Shown here one piece after another: positions 28,601 through 35,748 of a DNA stretch of 64,000 bases. Position numbers and translations under genes: made by a program. This stretch comes from Abditibacteriaceae bacterium (GTDB taxonomy: Bacteria; Armatimonadota; Abditibacteriia; Abditibacteriales; Abditibacteriaceae): positions 45,766 through 109,765 of the forward strand of contig JAFAZH010000039.1 in assembly GCA_019239895.1 (NCBI GenBank). The letters are read 5' to 3'. Each line of letters starts with the position of its first letter. The stretch's first letter is position 1. The notes beneath the pieces are model-generated. The model was not told the DNA's origin, searched no databases, and saw nothing but the letters and a program-made list of their open reading frames with translations.

Positions 28601-29880
28601 GCGCGACTGGTGTGAATGGTAGCGGTGTGAGCCATGTTGATCTGAACATTCAGCGTCGTAGCGATGGAAAATGGTGGTCTGGTGGGAGTTGGAGCGATAC
28701 GCCTATTGGCATCCCCACCTCCTTTGCCAATGGCAAGTGGACGCGCAATAGTGGCTTCCCAGCGGGTAGTTATCTGTCCGATGGGCAATACACCATAACG
28801 CCTATCACTTATGACAAAGCGGGCAATCGAACCGTGGGTAGCAGCACGACTCTCACGGTAGATGAAACAGCGCCGAACTTAACCTTTGTCCGCCCCGGTT
28901 TAAACTCCGGCGCGAAGAGCGTGCCTGTTGTGCAGGGCACGGTGGACGATGGCACTGGAAGCGGCGTGAAAGAAGTCACTCTATCCATTCAGCGCCGCAC
29001 CGACGGTAAGTATTGGAGTGGCTCGACCTGGGCAATCAAGCAAACCCAGTTGACCACTGCTCTCTCTGGCGGGACTTGGAGCCGTAGAACTGGTTTGCCC
29101 ACGGGAGCGGATTTGCCTGCTGGCAACTACTATTTCATTGCTCAAGCCACCGACAAAATTGGCAATATGCGCCGTCTGGTCAGCGCCGTCTCAGTAGACA
29201 CGACCGGGCCAAGCACCGTGACTTTCACTACGCCACGAGCGGATGCTACCATCGGTTCCTTAGCCACTGTCATAGGCACTGCGGTGGATAACAACGGTGG
29301 CAGCGGCATAGACCATGTGGAATTAACTATCCAACGCCAGAAGGATGGTCTGTTCTGGAGTGGCCTGCGTTGGAGCGCCCTCCGCACGGTCTTAACCACC
29401 AAACTCACTGGCAGCGTTTGGAAGAGCAACACTAATTTGCTGGCGTCTAACATCGGCAGTGGAACCTATACGCTCACGGCGACTGCCTTTGATAAGGCGG
29501 GTAATTCCGCAGGCACCAGTATCAAGGTTAGTGGTGGGCCTGCCTCCAGCCTGAGTGCAGATACCAATAATGGTGTTGCCTCCAGCGTGAAGTTATCCAT
29601 AACTGCGGCCCATGTTGCTGGCGACAGTCTCCAACTGCGCTTTACCGGTGCTCTAGATGCCGACACCGCTAGTGATGCGGCGCACTACAGCGTGACCGTT
29701 AATGGACAAACTGTAGTAGCGGAGAGCGCAGGCTATAACGCTGCCACGCATAGTGTGCTGCTGGCTTTACCCGTAGGCAGCCTGCGCCTGGGTGATACGG
29801 TCAGGGTAAGCTATCAGGGTCTGCTTGATTCCAGCGGCGCGACAGTGAACGGACGGAGTGCCTTGGTCCCTGCTCGCTAA
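25660..29880 (+). CDS. Secreted metzincin-type metalloprotease with seven Ig-like repeats
   Basis: The protein has 1406 residues from the ATG at 25660. A signal peptide ends near residue 33 (ATAQ). An OB-like pro-region follows to about 140. The protease domain has HEMGHSLGFDH (His298, Glu299, His302, His308) and a Met-turn in DWDMMSN near residue 323. That HExxHxxGxxH plus Met-turn pattern is metzincin; the spacing and HSSGPY after it look closest to the M11 gametolysin or M6 groups. Seven Ig-like repeats of about 110 residues follow, each with R..DG.YW.G..W and ending A.DKAGN. The last 100 residues are the shared C-terminal domain. It likely cleaves extracellular or surface protein; the substrate is unknown. 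Confidence 0.85.
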   Translation: MQKQKVRSLTQFYLLGASLCALWGAHPSAATAQQVAKPATITGWLNSIWSEPFPGQHSAKSQVYLLKDDNGKSYEVSINQNTLRAAGGHSALNRRRVVVSGVVTKKAYGTRSVAATDALQVSAIKLQSGTAIRGVEGAPQLQVGAKPYINILCRFSDNSSTPTTISYISGLMSSTPPGLDHYWRETSYNNINLAGSNFVGWYTLPHTRDYYVGGNINPPANLDLLAQDATAAAAADVPNFTSYYGINIILNGDLGDDAGNVGSAWGGSTPLTLNGVTKNYGVTWLPNWAWTYQSVVAHEMGHSLGFDHSSGPYATPYDSDWDMMSNTYAPSACPAGDPYLCNGVHTNSYHTNNAGWIPAARKYTALFYSQKKITLEELDQPGPGNYMMAKIPIPNSTLYYTVEARRTVGYDAGIPGAAVIIHKVDESLPDRQSQVVDPDGNGDPNDAGAMWEPGETWNDSANNISVSVNEATPTGFTVTITNQTPDLVPPTISLTSPVDGSLVTAMPAIYGTAQDDPLGRGLQQVSVTIQRNSDGLYWNGSTWSGPITDLPTNLFGINGWSLNSVPLPTGANLADGKYTIVATAMDVAGNTASAVATISVDATPPNISMTAPVTGSAQSISIISGTAIDTPAGSGLQRVVVSILRSKDGQYWTGSGWTATPTALPATLNSDSTWVVSSLVLPGSALLDSDYAVTAAAIDYAGNVGVASAKVTVNSGLRIFMNAPINNGAVHDFAVAVGTATENAGNSGIVGVIVSIQRTGDKAYWNGIGWTATPSGVPAVYNSSNGTWSFNSSSALPQGANLLDGPYVFSATAIDRIGNMVTTSVAVTVDATAPQVSIASPANNVYVRKFPVVVGKADDNPGGTGIDHVDLMIKRYDGVYWNGTLWTEAPSVLETLRSNDDWSFTTEASPIAGLSDGQYTLTAIAYDKAGGSSSASRTLVLDSTAPQAPIITTPTNNTFVKRFGTIQGLASDNVSGNGVTRATGVNGSGVSHVDLNIQRRSDGKWWSGGSWSDTPIGIPTSFANGKWTRNSGFPAGSYLSDGQYTITPITYDKAGNRTVGSSTTLTVDETAPNLTFVRPGLNSGAKSVPVVQGTVDDGTGSGVKEVTLSIQRRTDGKYWSGSTWAIKQTQLTTALSGGTWSRRTGLPTGADLPAGNYYFIAQATDKIGNMRRLVSAVSVDTTGPSTVTFTTPRADATIGSLATVIGTAVDNNGGSGIDHVELTIQRQKDGLFWSGLRWSALRTVLTTKLTGSVWKSNTNLLASNIGSGTYTLTATAFDKAGNSAGTSIKVSGGPASSLSADTNNGVASSVKLSITAAHVAGDSLQLRFTGALDADTASDAAHYSVTVNGQTVVAESAGYNAATHSVLLALPVGSLRLGDTVRVSYQGLLDSSGATVNGRSALVPAR

Positions 29881-29893
29881 GTAAGTTCTTTCC

Positions 29894-29936
29894 AAAATAG
29901 CGACTGCATTCCCAATGCAGTCGCTATTTTGTTTTG
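29894..29936 (+). terminator. Terminator after the protease
   Basis: A 17-bp perfect stem (AAAATAGCGACTGCATT and its complement) with loop CCC is followed by GTTTT. Confidence 0.88.
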
Positions 29937-29970
29937 TGCTCCTTATTGGCGCTGCTCATTGATAAGGCTA

Positions 29971-30008
29971 AGGTGCCTGTTCTTGTTGGAGGATAGGCAC
30001 CTTTTTTG
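29971..30008 (+). terminator. Second terminator-like hairpin
   Basis: AGGTGCCT pairs with AGGCACCT, followed directly by TTTTT. No gene lies between this and the first terminator, so it is a tandem stop or ends a short RNA. A GGGGCC/GGCCCC pair follows at 30020-30046. The rest of the gap to 30210 shows nothing clear. Confidence 0.65.
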
Positions 30009-30210
30009 CAGGTAAGGGTGGGGCCATTCACGCCTAAGGAGGCCCCATGACGAAACTAGAACTTGTATGGAATACCTCCTGAATTCCATAGTCCCCGATT
30101 TACCACTAAGAACGCGACTCATCCCCGGCTGCTTGCTAGTGCTTAGTTATGCTATGAGCACTGCAAGGAGCTTTAACTTTCTCCCCGCCAGTCAATAAAG
30201 GTTTCCAATT

Positions 30211-33200
30211 ATGAGAGTATCAAAATCATTATTAATCAGTTTATGGGCGTTGATTATGGTCACTATTGGCTTTAGTCAGAGTGCCCAGGCCCAGCAGCAA
30301 CTAACGGTCAGCATTAGCCCCACCACTTTCAGTGAAGCGGCAGGCAATAATGCTGCCACAGGAAGTGTTACTCGTAGCTCAGCTACCACTTCTGCCTTAA
30401 CGGTGAATCTGTCCAGCAATAACACTAGTCAGGCTACGGTGCCCGCCACCATCACTATTCCCGCCGGGGCTTCTTTTGCCGCCTTTTCAGTTAATGCGGT
30501 GGACGATGGTTTAGTCAATGGCCCGCAAACCGTCACGATAACGGCGCGTGCGACCGGATTTACCTCCGGTAGTCAAGATGTAACCGTCACCGAAAGCGAC
30601 GTGCCCACATTGAGCTTGAGTATCTCACCCACTCGCTTCGGCGAGGGAGCTGGTAATAATGCTGCCACCGGCACCGTCACACGTAACACCACGACCTCAT
30701 CCGCTCTGACGGTGAATCTCAGTAGCAGTAATAGCGGGGCCGCAACCGTGCCGAACTTTGTCACCATTCCGGCAGGTTCCACTTCTATTACATTCTCCAT
30801 CGGGGCCGTGAATGACAATTTGGTGACAGGGCCACGCACATCCACCATTACGGCCAGTGCCGCCGGGTTTATTGCGGCCACGCGTAATGTTACAGTCACC
30901 GATAATGACAGCCCCACGCTGACGCTAAGCATTACCCCCAATACCTTTAGCGAAGCCGCCGGGGTTAATGCTGCTACGGGCACAATTACTCGTAACACCG
31001 ACACCTCGGCAGCTTTAACGGTCAATCTTTTCAGCAGCAATACCAATAAAGCCACGGTGCCAACGACTATTACTATTCCCGCTGGCGCAGCCTCAACAAC
31101 TTTCTCTGTGTCCGCCGTGGATAACACTTTAGTGGATGGCCCGCAAACCGCAACGATTACTGCCAGTGCCACGGGCTTTAGTTCCAGTCCAGTCACGGTC
31201 ACTGTCACCGACAACGATGTGCCAACCCTCACGGTGAGCGTAAGTCCCAACACCTTTAGTGAGGCGGCAGGCACCAACGCTGCTACGGGCACCGTTACGC
31301 GCAACACCGATACCTCCGCGCCGCTAACGGTTACTCTCGCCAGCAGCAACACCGGGCAAGCCTCTGTGCCAACCGCTATCACGATTCCCGCAGGCTCCGC
31401 TTCGGCGTCATTCTCAGTCGCGGCCATAAGTAACGGGGTGGTGACCGCGCCGCAAAGTGTCAATATCTCAGCCACGGCCAATGGCTTTAATTCGACCCCT
31501 GCGACGGTTACTGTAACGAACAGTGATGTGCCGACATTAACCTTCACTGTTACGCCCAATACCTTTAGCGAAGCCGCTGGAGCCAATGCGGCCACGGGCA
31601 CCATCACGCGCAACACGGATACTGGTGGCGCGTTGACCGTAGCCCTGAGTAGCAGCAACAATAGCAAAGTCCGAGTGCCTGCCACAGTCACCATTCCGGC
31701 GGGCGCAACGGCTATCAATTTCAGCATTGCTGCCGTAGATAATACGGTGGTGGATGGTGATCAGGTGGTTGGCTTGACGGCGACAGTCGCCGGGTTCGTC
31801 CCTGGGCGCGTGCGCGTTACTGTCACCGACAATGACACGGCTGCCACGCCAACCCCGGTGCCAACGGCCACGCCAGTGCCCGCCGCTCCAACTTTGACTT
31901 TGAGCGTTAACCCCAGCACCTTTAGCGAGGCCGCAGGAGCGAATGCTGCGACGGGCACGGTCTCCCGTAACACCGCAACAACTTCGGCCTTGACCGTTAA
32001 TTTGTCCAGCAGCAATACGGGACAAGTGCGGGTGCCCACCACAGTCACGATTCCGGCTGGTTTAGCCTCTGTCAATTTTGCGGTGGCCGCTGTCAATAAC
32101 AATGTAGCCAATGGCGATCAAGTAGTCGGCCTCACCGCCACCGCTTCCGGGTTCGCTCCAGGACGAACCCGTGTCACCGTTACCGATGTTGGGGTAGCGG
32201 CCACGCCGACGCCAGGGCCAACTGTTACCCCCACCCCACCCACTATCCCGACCCTCACCTTGACAGTGAATCCTAGCACCTTTAGTGAAGCCGCCGGGCC
32301 AAATGCTGCCACCGGCACGATTAGCCGTAATACTTCCACCGTGGGAGCCTTGACGGTCAACCTGACGAGCAGCAACACAGGGCAAGTTCGGGTGCCAGCG
32401 ACCATCACGATTCCGGCTGGCTCAACCTCGGTCAACTTTGCAGTGGCCGCTATCAACAATAATGTAGCTAATGGTAATCAGGTAGTTGGTCTCACGGCCA
32501 CGGCCACCGGGTTTGCGCCAGGACGGACGCGAGTGACCGTAACGGACGTAGGAGTCTCGGCTACACCCACGCCGCGGCCGACTGTTACTCCTACCCCACC
32601 CACTACTCCGACCCTCACCCTGACAGTCAATCCCAGCACGTTTAGTGAAGGAGCGGGGCCGAATGCGGCTACGGGCACCATCAGTCGCAATACGAATACG
32701 GCTACCGCGCTAACGGTGAGTCTAACAAGCAGCAATATCAATAAGGTTCGAGTGCCTGCCACGGTCACAATTCCGGCTGGCTCCGCCTCGGTGAATTTCA
32801 ATCTGGCTGCCGTAGATAATACGGTTGTAGACGGTGATGTGGTAGTTGGCCTCACCGCCACCGCTAGCGGATTCGCTCCAGGACGCACCCGTGTCACGGT
32901 AACAGATAATGATGTCGCCGGGCCAACCCCGACACCTCGACCAACGGTCACGCCAACGCCGCTGCCAACAGCGACCCCAACTCCGGCTCCGCCAACCTTG
33001 ACCGTTCTCATCAATCCCAGCACGTTCAGTGAAGGAGCGGGCGCTAATGCTGCCACGGGCACGGTCAGCCGCAACACCTCAACCATAGGCCCCTTAACGG
33101 TGAGTCTCTTTAGCAGCAACACGCGGCAAGTGCGGGTTCCGATCAGTGTGACCATTCCGAATGGTGCCAGTTCGGTAAACTTCCCGGTGGCGGCTATAGA

Positions 33201-34347
33201 TGACAAAGTTGTAGATGGTTCTCAGGTGGTGGGCATTACGGCTATCGTATCTGGCTTTATTCCGGGACGGACGCGGGTGACAGTGACCAATGTAGATACC
33301 ACACCAACCCCGGCACCGACTCCAGTAGCGACTCCGACCCCGCAGCCTAACCCCACTTTAACCTTGAGCATCACGCCCAAGGTCTTTAGTGAGACGGCGG
33401 GCGCGAATGCCGCTGTGGGGTCGGTAACCCGCAACACCAATACAGCCACCGCTTTGACGGTGAACCTCTTTAGCGATAATACGCGCAAGGTGCGTGTCCC
33501 GACCAGTGTCACGATTCCAGCCGGGGCCGCTGCCGCGTCCTTTGCAGTAACGGCCATTAATAACACTGCTATTGAGGGCAACCAGACCGCTGACATCACG
33601 GCCATTGCCTCCGGCTTTGCCGCCGATACGGTGCAGGTAACAGTGACGGATAGTATTCCGCCAACGCCTGCTCCAACCGCGACACCGAGTCCGACGCCAA
33701 TCCCGCCTGCCGCTGGTGCGACACTGACGTTAAGCATCAGCCCCAATACGTTCAGCGAAGGGGCCGGGGCTAATGCGGCCACGGGCATAGTCACGCGCAA
33801 CAATGATACAACTGCGCCTTTAGTGGTAACTCTAACCAGCAGCAATACCAATAAAGTGCGAGTGCCCTCCACGGTTACCATTCCAGCGGGTGCTACAGCC
33901 ACCACATTCTCTGTCGCCGCGATTGATAACATCATCCGTGATGGCACGCAGGATGTTGGTGTGACAGCCAGCGTAGCAGGCTTTATCCCAGGGCGTACCC
34001 GTGTTACTGTCACCGATAATGATGGCCCAATGCAAACAGCCGTAGCAGCCGCAGCGAATCTCTCCACCGCAGCCGCTCATGCGGCGAGCGATAGTGTTGG
34101 GTTGCGCTTCTTGAGTGCCTTAGATGCCGATACTGCCAGTAACCCGACTAATTATGAGGTCTCGGTTAATGGTAGAGCGGTAACCGTGGAAAGTGCTGGT
34201 TATAATGCCAGTAATCACACTGTTACGCTAAGCCTGACCGAAGGCTCGTTAAGAGTTGGTGATAGTCTGGTCGTGCGCTGGCACGGTTTGGCTGATGCCA
34301 GGGGTAAGCCGGTGAGCGGACGCACTGGCCCTCTTATCGCCAAATGA
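30211..34347 (+). CDS. Secreted 11-repeat Calx-beta-like protein
   Basis: The protein has 1378 residues. A signal peptide ends near residue 28 (SAQAQ). Eleven tandem domains of about 100-125 residues follow, each starting with TLTLSxxPxTFSEAAGxNAATGTVTRNT and containing VPxTVTIPAGxxSxxF and VxVTDND. The first five abut directly; the later six are separated by Thr/Pro linkers (TPTPVPTATPVPA). The fold signature is Calx-beta-like but without the standard acidic D..Y loop, so calcium binding is not assured. The chain ends with the shared C-terminal domain (about 1279-1378). No enzyme motif is present. It probably acts as a stalk or adhesive fibre. AAAGG precedes the ATG. Confidence 0.85.
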   Translation: MRVSKSLLISLWALIMVTIGFSQSAQAQQQLTVSISPTTFSEAAGNNAATGSVTRSSATTSALTVNLSSNNTSQATVPATITIPAGASFAAFSVNAVDDGLVNGPQTVTITARATGFTSGSQDVTVTESDVPTLSLSISPTRFGEGAGNNAATGTVTRNTTTSSALTVNLSSSNSGAATVPNFVTIPAGSTSITFSIGAVNDNLVTGPRTSTITASAAGFIAATRNVTVTDNDSPTLTLSITPNTFSEAAGVNAATGTITRNTDTSAALTVNLFSSNTNKATVPTTITIPAGAASTTFSVSAVDNTLVDGPQTATITASATGFSSSPVTVTVTDNDVPTLTVSVSPNTFSEAAGTNAATGTVTRNTDTSAPLTVTLASSNTGQASVPTAITIPAGSASASFSVAAISNGVVTAPQSVNISATANGFNSTPATVTVTNSDVPTLTFTVTPNTFSEAAGANAATGTITRNTDTGGALTVALSSSNNSKVRVPATVTIPAGATAINFSIAAVDNTVVDGDQVVGLTATVAGFVPGRVRVTVTDNDTAATPTPVPTATPVPAAPTLTLSVNPSTFSEAAGANAATGTVSRNTATTSALTVNLSSSNTGQVRVPTTVTIPAGLASVNFAVAAVNNNVANGDQVVGLTATASGFAPGRTRVTVTDVGVAATPTPGPTVTPTPPTIPTLTLTVNPSTFSEAAGPNAATGTISRNTSTVGALTVNLTSSNTGQVRVPATITIPAGSTSVNFAVAAINNNVANGNQVVGLTATATGFAPGRTRVTVTDVGVSATPTPRPTVTPTPPTTPTLTLTVNPSTFSEGAGPNAATGTISRNTNTATALTVSLTSSNINKVRVPATVTIPAGSASVNFNLAAVDNTVVDGDVVVGLTATASGFAPGRTRVTVTDNDVAGPTPTPRPTVTPTPLPTATPTPAPPTLTVLINPSTFSEGAGANAATGTVSRNTSTIGPLTVSLFSSNTRQVRVPISVTIPNGASSVNFPVAAIDDKVVDGSQVVGITAIVSGFIPGRTRVTVTNVDTTPTPAPTPVATPTPQPNPTLTLSITPKVFSETAGANAAVGSVTRNTNTATALTVNLFSDNTRKVRVPTSVTIPAGAAAASFAVTAINNTAIEGNQTADITAIASGFAADTVQVTVTDSIPPTPAPTATPSPTPIPPAAGATLTLSISPNTFSEGAGANAATGIVTRNNDTTAPLVVTLTSSNTNKVRVPSTVTIPAGATATTFSVAAIDNIIRDGTQDVGVTASVAGFIPGRTRVTVTDNDGPMQTAVAAAANLSTAAAHAASDSVGLRFLSALDADTASNPTNYEVSVNGRAVTVESAGYNASNHTVTLSLTEGSLRVGDSLVVRWHGLADARGKPVSGRTGPLIAK

Positions 34348-34389
34348 ACGGAGACGGGTAAGACGCAACATTAGTGCCTCCTATTAAGG

Positions 34390-34440
34390 AGAGAGAGCAG
34401 CGGTTACACTTCTAGGGTGTAGCCGCTGCTCTCTTATTTT
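34390..34440 (+). terminator. Terminator after the Calx-beta-like protein
   Basis: GAGAGCAGCGGTTACAC pairs with GTGTAGCCGCTGCTCTC (one G-T wobble) and is followed by TTATTTT. Confidence 0.85.
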
Positions 34441-34491
34441 GTGGTGAACTTTATGAGCCGAGATTAAAGCCTATTCTGGAATCCTGGTGTT

Positions 34492-34603
34492 GTCATTCCG
34501 AGCGGAGCGCAACGCAGTGGAGCGCAGTCGAGGAATCTTTAGACTATCTTCATAGCCCCTACAAAAAGATTTCTCGATTCCGCTGCGCTCCACTCGAAAT
34601 GAC
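34492..34603. repeat. GTCATTCYGAGC-type inverted repeat (copy 1)
   Basis: GTCATTCCGAGCGGAGCGCA begins one arm; the other ends CACTCGAAATGAC. The internal arms GAGGAATCTTT and AAAGATTTCTCGA also pair. Related elements lie at 38861, 52969 and 63738. Confidence 0.75.
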
Positions 34604-34665
34604 ATTTGAAATAGTATTTGTCAAAGGAGACGGCTTAAACTGTTCTCGCGGGAGACGGCATCTGG

Positions 34666-34671
34666 TATCAT
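34666..34671 (+). promoter_or_regulatory. Extended -10 box before the BadF/NAG-kinase gene
   Basis: TGGTATCAT (34663-34671) is an extended -10 match 29 bases before the ATG at 34701. No -35 box is clear. Confidence 0.4.
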
Positions 34672-34700
34672 TTGTGGGGCGGGCTATTTAATTTCTTCTC

Positions 34701-35699
34701 ATGTTGCGGATTGGTATTGATGGCGGCGGCACCACAACGCGGGCCGTGGTCATAGACGAAAACTTGGAAGTGCTGGGACGGGGCGAAGCGCCCTCCAGCA
34801 ACCACTATAGCGTGGGAGTCAAGCGTGCGATGCGCAACATCCAGCGGGCTGCGGCTTCGGCTCTGCGCGGTGCCCACGTACCTGCTGAATCGGTTGTGGG
34901 TTGGGGCTTTGGATTAGCGGGAGCTTGCACCCAAGAAGAACAAACCATGTTGCGCGGCCAGCTCAAAGAGCATCTCAAGCCGCTGATTTTAGATAAGCCC
35001 ATCGCTGTGGATGAAGATGCCGCCGCCGCTCAAGCTGGAGCGTTCGCGGGTAAGGCGGGCGCTGTTTGTATCGCCGGGACTGGCTCCAATTGCTTTGGTA
35101 TTAATGATAAGGGTGAGCGGGCGCGCGCCGATGGCTTAGGGCCGTTGCTGGGGGATCGTGGCAGTGGCTACTGGATTGGAGAAGAGGCTTTGCGCACCGC
35201 TTGCCGCGCCCATGACGGCACTGGCCCCACCACAAGTTTATTGAAAGCGGTCTTAACGGCGTTGCAGGTGGCCTCTGTAGATCAACTGGTGCAAGTAGTC
35301 TATCAGCCTAACTTTGAAAAAGACCGCATTGCGGCGCTGTTTCCTGTGGTGGTGCAATGTGCGGAGGCGGGAGATGATGTCGCCCATAGTATTCTGTATG
35401 CGGCAGGACGCCAGTTAGCGGCCACTTCCAAGTCGGTGCTGGATACATTGTGTATCATGCGCATTGCGGTCAGTGGTGGCGTTTTGACCCGCAATACTGC
35501 GGTGCGAGTGGCTTTCGAGGAAGCCTTGCGACTCACGGTATCTCATGTGCAAATTCAGGAGCCGTTATATGATGCAACGGTCGGTGCCGCTTTACTGACT
35601 CGTGCCGGCGTTAAACCAGTTAGTTTGCATGATACATCATCGCTGACTGCCTCTGTGCAAGGGGCCAGCCGCCCGGCCACTCCCAGTGCTTTAACCTGA
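34701..35699 (+). CDS. BadF/BcrA-type ATPase, probable N-acetylglucosamine kinase
   Basis: The 332-residue protein belongs to the actin-fold ASKHA superfamily. The phosphate loop 1 motif GIDGGGTTTRAVVID opens the chain; phosphate 2 is IAGTGSNCFG, and the adenosine motif lies in MRIAVSGGVL. GPLLGDRGSGYWIG is typical of the NAG-kinase branch. The likely reaction is ATP-dependent phosphorylation of an amino sugar such as N-acetylglucosamine during cell-wall recycling. The family also includes benzoyl-CoA reductase activators, but those carry Fe-S Cys residues not seen here. No SD is clear before the ATG. It precedes the glycosyltransferase gene by 49 bases, so the two may share a transcript. Confidence 0.85.
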   Translation: MLRIGIDGGGTTTRAVVIDENLEVLGRGEAPSSNHYSVGVKRAMRNIQRAAASALRGAHVPAESVVGWGFGLAGACTQEEQTMLRGQLKEHLKPLILDKPIAVDEDAAAAQAGAFAGKAGAVCIAGTGSNCFGINDKGERARADGLGPLLGDRGSGYWIGEEALRTACRAHDGTGPTTSLLKAVLTALQVASVDQLVQVVYQPNFEKDRIAALFPVVVQCAEAGDDVAHSILYAAGRQLAATSKSVLDTLCIMRIAVSGGVLTRNTAVRVAFEEALRLTVSHVQIQEPLYDATVGAALLTRAGVKPVSLHDTSSLTASVQGASRPATPSALT

Positions 35700-35748
35700 A
35701 AAGCTTCGGCGACCTTTCTAAAATCAAATTGATGACGAGGCGTACTCC

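Noticed and set aside
30573..34067. Long minus-strand open frames of 242-384 residues opposite the Calx-beta-like repeats
   Set aside because: They mirror the repeats and codon pattern of the plus-strand gene, have no ribosome site or known domain, and appear only because the coding repeats lack stops on the other strand.
8889..34347. CRISPR-like repeats in the giant genes
   Set aside because: Regular repeats are coding (beta-helix rungs, Calx-beta and Ig-like units) with no constant short repeat and unique spacers, and no cas genes are present.
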